Part shown: positions 54,257 through 64,000 of the stretch, piece after piece
Numbering within the stretch: the first letter of the stretch is position 1
Layout of the letters: each line of letters starts with the position of its first letter
Assembly (NCBI GenBank): GCA_023014365.1
Contig: JAEBUN010000037.1
Span: 124,001-188,000, forward strand
Origin: Lepiota brunneoincarnata
Taxonomy: Eukaryota > Basidiomycota > Agaricomycetes > Agaricales > Agaricaceae
Direction: 5' to 3'
DNA: 64,000 bases
Translations under genes and position numbers: made by a program
Notes under the pieces: generated by a model
Seen by the model: the letters and a program-made list of their open reading frames with translations, nothing else
What the model was told of the DNA's origin: nothing
The model's database searches: none

Positions 54257-55134
54257 GACAAAGCCTAGAAGTCACGATGCTTCCTCCGCATTGCATTCTT
54301 GCAGGAATCACACATCCGATCCATATACGTGATTGCGGCTGAAAGATAAATATCAGTTCCTGAACTAGATACCAGTGAGGAACCATGAACGCACGGGGGA
54401 GACCTTCCGGCCCTTGATAGCTGTGGAAGGAGTCAAAATTGACAATATTGGTGTGTAACGCAGCCCAGAGAGCTCACGCAGCGACACATACCTGCCACCA
54501 CAATTCTCATGGGACCATGTGCTACACTTGTGTAATTCACTGAATTTGCAATCTTTGTTCTTACAGTCTCTCTGAAGAATCCCTGATGAGTATTTAATGA
54601 ATGGGGGACATGCATTGCCCTACCCACATGTTTAATCGGCTACCCATAGTTGAAAAAGTTAGCAAAATGGTTTGACAGAGATATGTCCATGGCTCCTACG
54701 CACTCCTGGGATACGGTGGCGCTTGTTACCCGGACACTTAAATTCCAACACCGACCTGTCAAAGAGGGTCTTGGCAGTCTTGCCAAGCTGATAGAAATTA
54801 AAGGACTGGGACGTACAGTTGCCTCTGACACATAACTTTAGGTGGAAGAATAACCACGGTTGATAGTCATGGGGCGGATGGAAGGGACAGGCCCACTGCT
54901 TTTAATTCTTTGTTAGCACCCTGAGAATCGACAGAAGTAAAGACGAGTGGATAGTTTATCATAAGTCATTCTATTGCCGACTCGGAATGTTTGCGATCGT
55001 TGTGTGTATGTACTCTGAGCAGGAGCAGATTCTTGAGTCCACCCTATTGATTGCGAATCGACAGCTGCTTGACCTCCGGGTTACTGCAAGGGTGGGAACA
55101 GTAAGCAATTGACATACGGTAATTTACGTTGTTT
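54257..55134. other. intergenic stretch, no supported gene
   Basis: Two overlapping 60-codon frames at 54640-54835 are domainless. No repeats shared with the rest of the window were found. Confidence 0.45.
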
Positions 55135-55341
55135 TGCAAGCCCGTAGATTGTGGCTTACACCAGGATTCGTACTTCTTCGACATGACATCTATTAGAATC
55201 AGCTATCTCATGTATATTGTAGCTAGGAGGGCTCGAGTTCCTCGGCCTCCCCTCAAATAGACATTGGTCCCGTTCGTTCTGTGCTCCCCGCAAGTCAACC
55301 TCGTCCTCAGTGAGGGCCACCCCCAAATGGACGTCTCCTTA
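55135..55341 (-). mobile_element. second copy of the 204-bp TG...CA element (inverted, diverged)
   Basis: The reverse complement matches 37882-38085 over its whole length (shared CGAATCCTGGTGTAAGCCA, GCTGATTCTAAT, TTGGGGG). Ends are diverged and no target duplication is visible, so it is older. Confidence 0.6.
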
Positions 55342-55610
55342 CGCGCTTAGCTTCCGCCGGATGTGCTACACGGTTTTGATGTCCAAGTAGGTCCAAATCC
55401 ACAAGTGGATTGTTAAGAATTTAGCAGATCCCGGAGTGAATACCCGCCAGGCAGTCTGAGAAAATCTGAGGTCCCAAAGGATCCCAGATGGGATGATGCC
55501 AAAGACAAGTTTCGGATTTGTGGGCATCCCAGACTTGAGCCAGATGGCGCCATCTGGGCAAACCTCCCGACTCCTATGGGAAATGACCCGGAGGTACTTA
55601 AGATGCTTCA

Positions 55611-56801
55611 GACTCCGTGGGGCATCTGGCGAGGCATGAGCCAGAGGGTGATTCTTGCGCGAGGCAGACATGTGACATGGTCACACCACTCGCGAGTTAG
55701 TACACGAAACTTTACCTTTGCAGTAGATACCCTCCTCCCTCGCTTGCCAGCCTTCAATTTCGCGTGGATACCACGCAATATCTAGCATCCTTTTCAAAAC
55801 CCACCCACCCTTACCCTTCTTACATCCTTGTTGGTGAGGTGCGACGGCCAAAGCCTCGAACTAATCACAATTTACCTTCATTTTATTCCTTTTTCGATTC
55901 ATTCTAACTACCACAAAAGGTAGACAGTAGCGATGCCCACCGGAATACTTGAGGATCTGCGAATCGGCCAGAATGAGCCGAGCGAGCAGAGCTAGGTCTT
56001 TGGCCTAGCAGAGGTCACAGCCACCATGCCTGTTTGGCTCTGCACCACCACCGCAGTGGCTGCTGACCGTCGCTCCCCGCTCCTTTGTGTTCTCGCCCAC
56101 CCACCACACCCTGAGCTGTACAGTGTGTCTGCGCAGACCCGTGTTCAGCAGCCGAGAGAACCGCAACACGGGTGAACCCACCCGCCCATCCGCGGTCCCT
56201 CTCGGACCTGTAAATCACGCTGCCAGGCAGGAAAGCCCCCCGGGGCTCTTGCCCATCACGCAAACTAATGCTAAAGCTAACCTAGCCTCAACCACATGTA
56301 CCATGAACGTAGTTCAATACACACTCCTTATCTGTGATGACGCGACGAGCAAAGATTACTAACTTCCTTATTCCGGTGTTCCGCTTCTCCAACTATACAG
56401 TTTACATTCTTCCACAACAGACAAAAATGCAAAGAACAATAGCGAGCCTCAGCCGTTCACGATATATTCGCGTGACGCTGAGGTGAGCTCTTATATATAT
56501 ATATATTATAAAAGAATGTTATAGCTTGTCGTAGACACTACAGTACGTTTGTCAATAATCCTTACTTCCCCTGTTTCCTCACCACTGGACTCGATACAGG
56601 TGCAGTTGAGAGGTGTACGGTTCCGGGTGACCCGACCGTGCTTCCTCCTCGACCTCACCACCCAGGGTCAACGGGGCTTGAAGAGAGCCCCACCCCTCTC
56701 TCCCAGCCTATGCAGTATCGAGTTCTGTCATTCTACATCGCTCGTAATTTATAATTTATATTTTATGTTACCTGGATGCCTCACAGCGCAAGAATCCAGG
56801 T
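55611..56801. mobile_element. TIR element R, copy 2, interrupted
   Basis: 55611-55828 and 56563-56801 together match R copy 1 (33571-34017). The left end CCGTGGGGCATCTGG and the reverse complement of the right end CTGTGAGGCATCCAGG form the inverted repeat. A Copia-like LTR lies between the two parts. Confidence 0.6.
55829..56557 (+). repeat. Copia-like solo LTR inside element R
   Basis: 729 bp, starts TGTTGGTGAGGTGCGACGG and ends TTTGTCAATA, flanked by ATCCT on both sides (55824-55828 and 56558-56562). In R copy 1 the site is uninterrupted (ACATCCTTACTTCCC). A TGTTGG start and 5-bp duplication are typical of Copia-class LTRs. A TATATATATA tract at about 56493-56508 may be its promoter. Confidence 0.75.
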
Positions 56802-56934
56802 TAATAAAATTTATGTGTGACAGGTTGTTTCGTTTCCATTTCATCAGAGTGTTCCTAATTGGCCCAGGGGATTAACTCGCAATGGGTACCACTCGGTCTC
56901 ACGACTTCCCCTGATCCCAGTCATCCTCTCCATT

Positions 56935-57010
56935 CACAAATCCCTGGAACAAATGCCCCCAACACACTCCGTCTCACTCCTCACCCCTGTCAGAGTCTCA
57001 TACCTACCCA
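56935..57010 (-). pseudogene. fragment of the Xaa-Pro dipeptidase last exon
   Basis: About 75 bp resembling 58468-58553, the end of the dipeptidase gene (shared CACTCCGTCTCACTCCTCAC and TCTCATACC). It lies 1.5 kb downstream in the same orientation. No other part of the gene is present. Confidence 0.5.
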
Positions 57011-58471
57011 CGAGTGGATGCTGAGACGATGGGGATTGGATTCCTATGACGTCAGATACTGAGAGCTCATGCTGCAAAATCTAACGATGGTCCGAATCGT
57101 GTATAGTGATCCACAGCTCAGTATTCAATGTTGGGCATTGCAGACATATTCACCAGTCGCTGCGTACCTGCATCTATCACGCATACTCGTTGCTTCGACG
57201 ACTAGCAGCTGGACCCCGGGTGGCTCCCGCGTCAGTTATTTTGCGGCGCCCTTTCATTCGCTCCCTCCTTACTCTACCTCGGCGGCTTTCCAACAAGCAA
57301 GCCACCACCAGCTGGCCCAATTGTCTCTTGCCGTCCCGACCTCCGTCCGGCTAATACAGCCATCATTCTTCATAAGGGTCAGGGACAGTAATATAATCTA
57401 AGTTATGCATCACTCGATTATCAGACTACTGTATTTCAACTATGGGCCTTCTAGCGAATAGCGGAGGTAAGGGCTATTTCACTCTGGTTATGTTCCGAGC
57501 CCTAGAAGTCATCGTCGCTTGTATCACTTGGGGGAAGATTGTTTATTCCCGAGTAACTATCTGTGCCCTGGAGAGTTATCTCCATCCTGGCGACATACTA
57601 CATCTACGTCCAGATGTCCATAATGAGATGAAGCCTGAATGAGATACTAAAAGGCCCCGCTAGCAATGGCATCACTAACGGCCCGAGATATCTTGAAGTC
57701 AGTGGGGGGTACGACGAGGGAGTGGGATCCCTGTCTCCTACAGGAGGCACGACCTCCGATCCTACAGTGTCTGGAGCAACACAAGCTGCAGAGGAGATGT
57801 CTTTGACGACATCTGGGGGGTTACGCAGGGGGGGGGGGGGGGGTAAGAGTCAATTTTCTTCGAAGAAGGAATGTACTCAGCTGGTAAGCTGTCAAAAGCT
57901 CCGTCGATGGTGACGGTCTTACGAGTCGACGACTGCAAAGGCTGTAACCCGAGGTGGCCTTTCTCGAGGATGTATAGTTTTGAGTGCTATGAGGGTAAAT
58001 CACAAGGTGGTGCGGCGGGGCTTCCTGGTTGATCAGACCACGGTTCGTCCTTGCTACCTACCACTCGCTAGGCGATGAGGTGATAGAGTACGAGAGTACC
58101 TTGTTAGAGCTAAGCAGATGCGAATACCTGGAACTGTGAAAAATATATATATGTGACGCAAGCATGATGTCGGTTGTGGCGTAATGGAGACTTAGAATGT
58201 GAGAGTCATAGGGATTAAGTTTTGCAATTCCAACATCTGCCTGCTGACAATCAGGTTCCTGGCTTATATATGAGACAGCTGGTTATGTACGAGAAAAAGC
58301 ATATGAAAACAAGCACAAGCGAGTTAACCTTGTGAGGGGGAGCAGGACGAGGCCACGAGAACGCTACATTTTGCTTAGCGTATGTATGTTGGAGTTGGGT
58401 TGCGACGGTTCATTCACGTTCTCCGGCTCTACATTTCACACCATATTGTTAATCCCATTCATTTTCCCCAT
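57011..58471. other. intergenic stretch with a 16-base G run
   Basis: Open frames at 57069-57401 and 57442-57642 show no domain. G runs for 16 bases at 57828-57843, a likely slippage or assembly-error site. Short AT repeats occur near 58142. Confidence 0.45.
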
Positions 58472-60238
58472 TCACAACTCTCCAGAACAAACCCCCTCAA
58501 CCCACTCCGTCTCACTCCTCACCCCCGTCAAATTCTCATACCCACCCACATCCCTAACAACAACCACATCCTCAATCCTCACCCCTCCCACACTCTCGTA
58601 CCTCTTTAGCACCTGCTGATCGATATACTTAGATTCACGAACAGGTGCAAGAAGATGCGGCGAGAAATAAATCCCCGGTTCAACAGTCTACACATATGCC
58701 AGTTCAGCCCCTCCAAAAGCCATCACGGGCATAGAATAATAACACTCACAACGACCATCCTATCCTTCAGCGGCAACCTCAACCTCAAATAGGTATAAAA
58801 ACTCTCATGTCCAATACCATACTTGGGTATCGTATCATTCACAGTGGGCCTACTCGCCTCTGGCACATCATGCACATCCAACCCCAACGAATGACCCAAG
58901 CCATGCGGGAAAAACGCCGCACTCACCCCACTCGCCAGGATGCGTTCTTTGTCTCCCTCTCCTCCGCCTTTAAAGATTCCCAGTTGCAAAAATCCAAGGA
59001 CAAGAACACGATGACACATTAGGTGTACGTCATCCCAATGCACACCTGGTTTGATGAGATCAAAGGCAGCGCGCTGCATAGCGAGGACGAGGTTGTATAT
59101 CTCCTTTGACTCGGATGTGAATCGACCTTTGTTCCCTACGGGCATAGTACGTGTGATGTCGGATGCGTAGTTGGAATATTCGCAACCTGCGTCGATGAGG
59201 AGGACTTGTGGGTGGATGGCGTGTGTGTGTGCGAAGGAGGAATCGGAGTGATGATCGGCGGTAGGGGGACCCCAGGCGAATTCTTTGTCGTTGCAGCAGT
59301 AGTGGAGTGTCGAGGCGCGAGTGGATGCTGCGACGATGGGGAGGTAAGCTTGATGTACGGCTCTGTAGTTACAGGTTACTTGAATGAGATGATTCATATG
59401 ATAGCCAGAGGTGCGATGCGTACCCCTCCCTACGGCAGGAAGCAACAAAGATGGCCTCTGCCTCTGCTTCTTTCTCAATTAACCATTCACCAGGCAAGAG
59501 AGGGCGATTGACCCCTGCGCCGTTTCCCCTCTCGATCTTTGCCTTGACGGCCATTCCGAGGACACGCATGACGGTTTCATGGGCGCGGGAGCTGATTTCA
59601 TTCGCCTTTCTGATCAGAGCGATTTCGTGTTCGTCTTTAATGAGGCGAGCACGTTGGAGGGCAGGGAGCAGGTACTCGTCGGTAATCGTTGCGCTGCTGC
59701 GGCCGCCCTCTGTTGCTGAGGTGATGAGATTGGTGTACTGTTCGTTAAGGGATGGGAATAGGGGTGAGTGCCTGGGCAAGGTATGGAAGAGTACGCCAGC
59801 GGGAAGCGAGTTGATAAGGGCAGCGATGGATTTCTGGGATAACGGAGGGGTAGTTGACGTGGGTTACGTTGTGTGTTTGGGCAGCGATGTCGAGTGGGGG
59901 AGGTGGGACGGACCACATGATGTCTGCGGGTTCTGCATTTGGGATGAAGAGGTGGGTCGTGATGGTGGTTGTGGTGGGGTTGTATGCGGCGATGAGGTAG
60001 GATGAGGGAATGTTACAGCCTGAGAGATAGAAGAAGTTTGATTCTTGGCGGAAAACGAGTTCTCTATCGGTGTCGTTGCGGTAGGGTGTCTTTTCTCCCG
60101 CGAGAAGGAGGACATGTGGCTGGCAAAACGCGTGAGCTTGGGAGATCAGAGTAGAGTATAAGTACCTTCGTTCTCTCTGGAAGAAGAGAGAAAAGATGAT
60201 CGAATGTGTTCTCGGTGTGTTTCTGTGCTGGGTACATG
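58472..60238 (-). CDS. M24B metallopeptidase, Xaa-Pro dipeptidase (prolidase)-like
   Basis: Start placed at the ATG at 60238 ([15 protein letters not shown]), followed by an intron and [19 protein letters not shown], the N-terminal domain signature of aminopeptidase P/prolidase. The catalytic pita-bread domain follows: [17 protein letters not shown] and DITRTMPVG (two metal-binding Asp), [15 protein letters not shown] (His), VTVEPGIYF and GVRIEDVVV (two Glu). All five expected metal ligands are present. Introns visible: 59363-59423 and 58688-58749, plus at least one near 60150. A one-base frame change is needed near 59840, before [12 protein letters not shown]. It would cleave Xaa-Pro dipeptides or N-terminal Xaa-Pro bonds, in cytosol or mitochondria. 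No clear targeting peptide. Confidence 0.85.
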
Positions 60239-61960
60239 GAAGACAAGATATAAGTTCCCACGGGGTTGGATATTGGTACTATATTGGGCCAGCTCAGAGG
60301 GCGTGCCAAATTCAGCTGCCAATTTTACATTTCCTGTCCTCTTCCCCTCCTTGGACCCTGGTATACCTCGCCAACTTTCCCTAGTCACCGCCTGTGGCCA
60401 CCCACCAACACAGCTATCGCCCTCCGCCGCTTCTCTTACTTCACCGCAATAATGCAGGTCCCCCTGCCTTTCGCAGCCTGTAAAAAATTACGGATTAAAT
60501 CATTCAATCCAGTGTCATCCTGATAATCATCCTCTCCAGCCCCCCCCAATTCAGCCCCACCTCCATCGTTCCGCACTACTGCCAGATTCCTCGCTACATG
60601 CCTTGCCATTGGGTTTCCGATTTGGGCCTTTCGACACTCTGCAATAATAGTTCCCGGTGGTGCCTTCTGCCCTGTCAATGGCCAATATGTTCCTCTCGGC
60701 ATTAGCAATTCATAATATTCGTACAGGGGTGAAACTACAACCTGCTAGGAGTAGCACTCAGGGCTTGGGACTGACGCACGTACATACCACCCTCCCTCTC
60801 TCACTCTCCGCTAAACTCGTCCATCAACCACCCACCTTTCTTATTCCTCCAACTCTCACGACACTTGTTTTTTAATTTGTTGGTGAAATCACCTCAGGCT
60901 GAACTCAAACTTGAGTTTCTGCAGGCCGCCCACAACTCGGAGGTCTTCTGAGGTCTTGCCAGCTTGTTCAAGAAAATGCAGGTGGCTTGGCCGCTCCCCT
61001 GCGGGAGATGCCAGCAATGGTCTCAGTTATAGCTCTAATTGTGGCAAAGCAGGGATGATTCACATGGGCTTATTAGACAGATGCAGGAATTCTCAGTAGC
61101 CGAAAGAGAGCCAGGATGAGCGCATCTTACAAATGTCCAACGGGTATACAGGAGGTCTCCGTCACCGGGATGGATCCTCAGTGGGTAGGTGAACGCGATT
61201 GCATATTCGGCTCTGCTAATACCCCCACGCCCGTCCCCCTTCGCAGAATGGGCGCTCAATAGCGCCAATCTCCCTCCTTCCCCCTTCCCTCCCCCGCTCC
61301 ATCGCCCCCAAACCAGGCATTGCACTGTAACCCCTCGCAAATGACAGCGCTCGTCTCTCCAATTGGTGGGACGGCAGAGATCTTCGCGGTCACAAAATTC
61401 CCAGGCGGACGATGGCAAATTTCATAGTCCACGTCCCTCGCCACGTACATGGCTCCCACCTAAAGTCCTTCACTATAACTCAACCTCACACGCAGCATTC
61501 CCGCCACATACCACGACTTCACCCAACCAGCCCCCAATGACCTCCAGCCCGACCTCGCCACACTCTTTCACACCACTCTCAGGCCATCTAACCTCTCGGT
61601 TCCCTCCCGGTACGATTCATGACTCCTCCACCTCGACCCCTTCGCCCTTGCTAATGGTGGTGGCTTGTGCGTTGGTTTGTGGACTCAATTATTCTTGACG
61701 CACCCCCTTCAAGCGGAAGCCACTTTCGCGCTTGGCTGCTCCTATTTCTTTTGGTTCTTTGTTCCAGGTCGTCCTGCAGGCTGTATGCACTCTTGAGCCT
61801 GGCGGACTCACCCCTTCGCATAAGAAATGCTTTTCGTCGACGTTGGAATTGTTTTAGCCGTTCTTTGCGTCGTTGCTAATCACACTCTTGGAGGACAACT
61901 ATTGCTAGAGGGTGAGAATGTAGTTTGAGATGAAGACACGTTTCCATCGCCCGCGTGGGG
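60239..61960. other. weak minus-strand ORFs, no firm gene
   Basis: Two minus-strand frames may be exons: 61256-61459 (MYVARDVDYEICHRPPGN) and 60436-60708 (an acidic stretch EDDYQDDTGLNDL near its end). They have no recognised domain and no convincing splice sites joining them. The dipeptidase promoter should lie just above 60238. Confidence 0.35.
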
Positions 61961-61963
61961 TTC

Positions 61964-62311
61964 CTAAGATGTAGTGCTAGCCAAATGGTTGTATAGGGGT
62001 TGGAGATTGTGGCCATTTGCTCCCTCACCAAGGACACACACAACCAAAGCACCTCCAGTCGGCCACGTCGCCCCAAACATAATCTTGGATATGATCCCGA
62101 ACATGACAATGGTTATGGTATTAAGATCAGTGTCAGCGGAGAGGATGGACAACACATTTTGCTTCAACTGAAAATTCTGATATAGAGCACGGGGGTCAGC
62201 TTTAAACCATACAATGTTGCACTCACGGAATTGAGAACAGTGTCCCATCGCGATAGAACGTAGACAGGAGAAATCATAAATCGGGAAAGCAATTGCAGGA
62301 ACTGGCGGCAA
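61964..62311 (-). CDS. hypothetical membrane protein fragment
   Basis: The frame contains two hydrophobic segments (TITIVMFGIISKIMFG and GGALVVCVLG) after a Pro-rich start. A GTGAGTGC...ATATCAG intron (about 62175-62225) may interrupt it. It could be the downstream part of the next gene or a separate relative. I do not recognise it with confidence. Confidence 0.3.
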   Translation of the reverse strand: MPPVPAIAFPIYDFSCLRSIAMGHCSQFRECNIVWFKADPRALYQNFQLKQNVLSILSADTDLNTITIVMFGIISKIMFGATWPTGGALVVCVLGEGANGHNLQPLYNHLASTTS

Positions 62312-62949
62312 CCCATTGTAAGCTACTCGACTGCCACTATGAATGGAACTGAAAGGATACAGTGGATATAGTTATCCTATGGCAAGATTTGGAGATCGAA
62401 TATGACATCGCCCGTGGTGATAGTGTAGTTGGACATGCGTACGTACATATGAACACATTGTGCCAGTCTTGAGTTGTAGAGTTCTATTTTTCTCCACTCC
62501 ATCGTGCCGACGCCTCAAGGTACATTTCGGGATTTTTGTCTAGAACTGGAGCTGGCACAGCGATCCAACCTTGTGTATCGTCTGCACACCGATCGGACCC
62601 CCAGCACCGGTCGCAAAATTCAAGTGTTTGACGGGAGCCTATACGGTGCCAGACGTGCCTTCATGACTTTCGCTAGATCAATGGGTACTACAACTGTGAT
62701 TGTCGGGCTTGGTACATCGATATTCATGTAACGATAACTGCTGGAGCATGTTTTCCCTTCCACTTTAATGATTTATTGGCGCATCTCCAAAACCTTGTGT
62801 CAAGCACTTCTATGCAATTCTGGAAGATTGGGAGGATGTAGACATACCTGGTATCACCATACTCCTTTGGACATGATTAGACTTTTTACTCACTCCGATT
62901 TGTTGTTCGCTGAAAGCGTAAGGTTGAAATCCTGGTCACTTCCGATTCT

Positions 62950-64000
62950 TCCTCAGCCGTCACAATGTCCTGATTGAACGACTAAGATCTTCTGCCGTGT
63001 TGGCGAAGTCGCAACATTACACGACAGGCAAGACAGTTGAACATGATCACGCCAAGCCTGCAAACAAAAACAATTGGGGCGAGTGTCAGCAATCTCTATC
63101 AGTGTGAACCGAACGGGTATTACGGACATGGGTCCCAACTCTTTCATAGGTCCCTCAGCCTCGAAGTAGATAATAACGGATGCAACGGACGATACTTTTT
63201 CGTGACGTTTAATGGGGAGGTTGGAGATCCAGATGTTTCGACTTACAAAAGTTCATGGCAAAATATTGGACCGAATCTTGATAGATTCTCTTGACAAGCT
63301 CACAAGGGTCAGTGCGATACTTCCGGGCCTTCGCCCACATGACCATGACCATGAGGACTTGGGGTAGCTTGTTAATTAACCCTTATTCGATGCAATGAAA
63401 TTCAAGGATACGTACTTGCGTCAACGACCATCATATCGATCAAGCACCAGATTGCATAGTGTGCAGATCCTGATACGATGAAACTACATTGAGAAAACAC
63501 GGCGGCAGTGTCCTTGCTCTGTGGTTCAGTGGTCGCTGTACAAAGCTTGGGACTGGGAGTCAATCGCGGGGGGAATAATACCATGACATACGTTTCGTCG
63601 TTTTCATTATCATTCCATCCAACACGAACCCAACCACTGTCATTGCCTGGGGTATCCTCAGGGGGCCTTCATTGGGCTACATAGCAGAGAGTGGACACTT
63701 ACAAAAGCTAGGAATGTTAAACAGATACCTGCACCCTTGCTGGTCCCCAATAATGCGTATGCACGGAGGCAAAAGCAAACTTTTGTGAGCCATGGGGCCC
63801 ATACGGTTGAGAAAAGGCAATAGAGGAAGAGATTGACTGGGTCACTTACACACCCCAATCACCATTCCACATGTTGTAACCCCTGGTCCATCGTGAGGTA
63901 TACAGATAGCAAAGATTCAGAGAAAACCCACATGCAACGACAGACATCAGGATTACGCAGGACTCGGTCTGTGGGATAATGAGCCTTACTTCACCACAGT
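62950..64000 (-). CDS. multi-pass membrane protein, DUF6533-like (partial at window edge)
   Basis: Several minus-strand exons separated by short introns show hydrophobic segments in the order expected for the seven-helix DUF6533-type proteins common in Agaricomycetes. These are: a helix followed by VCFCLRAYALLGTSKGAG (compare the usual LRxYALY), ICLTFLAFVSVHS, then SAHYAIWCLIDMMVVDA, and ARKYRTDPCELVKRIYQDS (compare the usual loop ending in RDG). The N-terminus lies beyond 64000. The C-terminal part below 63150 is uncertain and may be decayed. Family assignment is tentative, from motif memory; the function of these proteins is unknown. Confidence 0.5.

Overview
The window looks like a repeat-rich piece of a filamentous basidiomycete genome, most likely Agaricomycetes. 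A Ceratobasidiaceae/Rhizoctonia-like species would fit but is not proven. Evidence: introns of about 50 nt with GT-AG (and some GC-AG) ends, a TPR-CHAT protein, a NACHT P-loop remnant, a Plavaka/CACTA-like transposase remnant, a Ty3/Gypsy element with an unusual protease motif, a GH5 enzyme and a multi-pass membrane protein of the kind that is multicopy in mushrooms.

Layout. 0.5-4.7 kb (minus): a gene for about seventeen 45-residue TPR-like repeats followed by a CHAT protease domain. 6.8-7.4 kb: a decayed NACHT NTPase piece. 7.6-12.1 kb: a divergent pair, a small membrane ORF (minus) and a bifunctional lysine-ketoglutarate reductase/saccharopine dehydrogenase gene (plus). Three deleted derivatives of this pair lie at 23.9-24.6, 25.3-27.9 and 37.8-38.3 kb. 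13.4-42.6 kb: an array of a repeated small-gene family. At least seven copies share a promoter, a 49-nt 5'UTR intron and parts of the 3' flank, while the short Ser/Pro/Gln-rich or Lys-rich ORFs differ greatly. From 18 kb on, the small gene is repeatedly preceded by a four-TM protein gene, so the unit duplicated appears to be a two-gene cassette. A Plavaka-like transposase pseudogene lies at 32.5-35.3 kb. 42.9-44.6 kb (minus): an intact five-exon GH5 glycoside hydrolase. 45.9-54.3 kb: a full-length Gypsy element (minus) inserted into an older solo LTR. 55.1-57.0 kb: nested small repeats with a Copia-like solo LTR. 58.5-60.2 kb (minus): an M24B Xaa-Pro dipeptidase. 62-64 kb (minus): membrane protein exons running off the end.

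Transposition history is unusually readable. Several elements sit inside others with target duplications still visible: Gypsy in a solo LTR, a solo LTR in a small-gene promoter, a Copia-like LTR in a TIR element, and a 204-bp TG...CA element in a dehydrogenase fragment.

Several otherwise convincing genes (TPR-CHAT, the dehydrogenase, Xaa-Pro dipeptidase, Pol, two TM genes) need one-base frame corrections, often near short homopolymers. This is either real decay or uncorrected indels in the assembly; the GH5 gene needs none. All assignments are by reading motifs by eye; no database search was possible.
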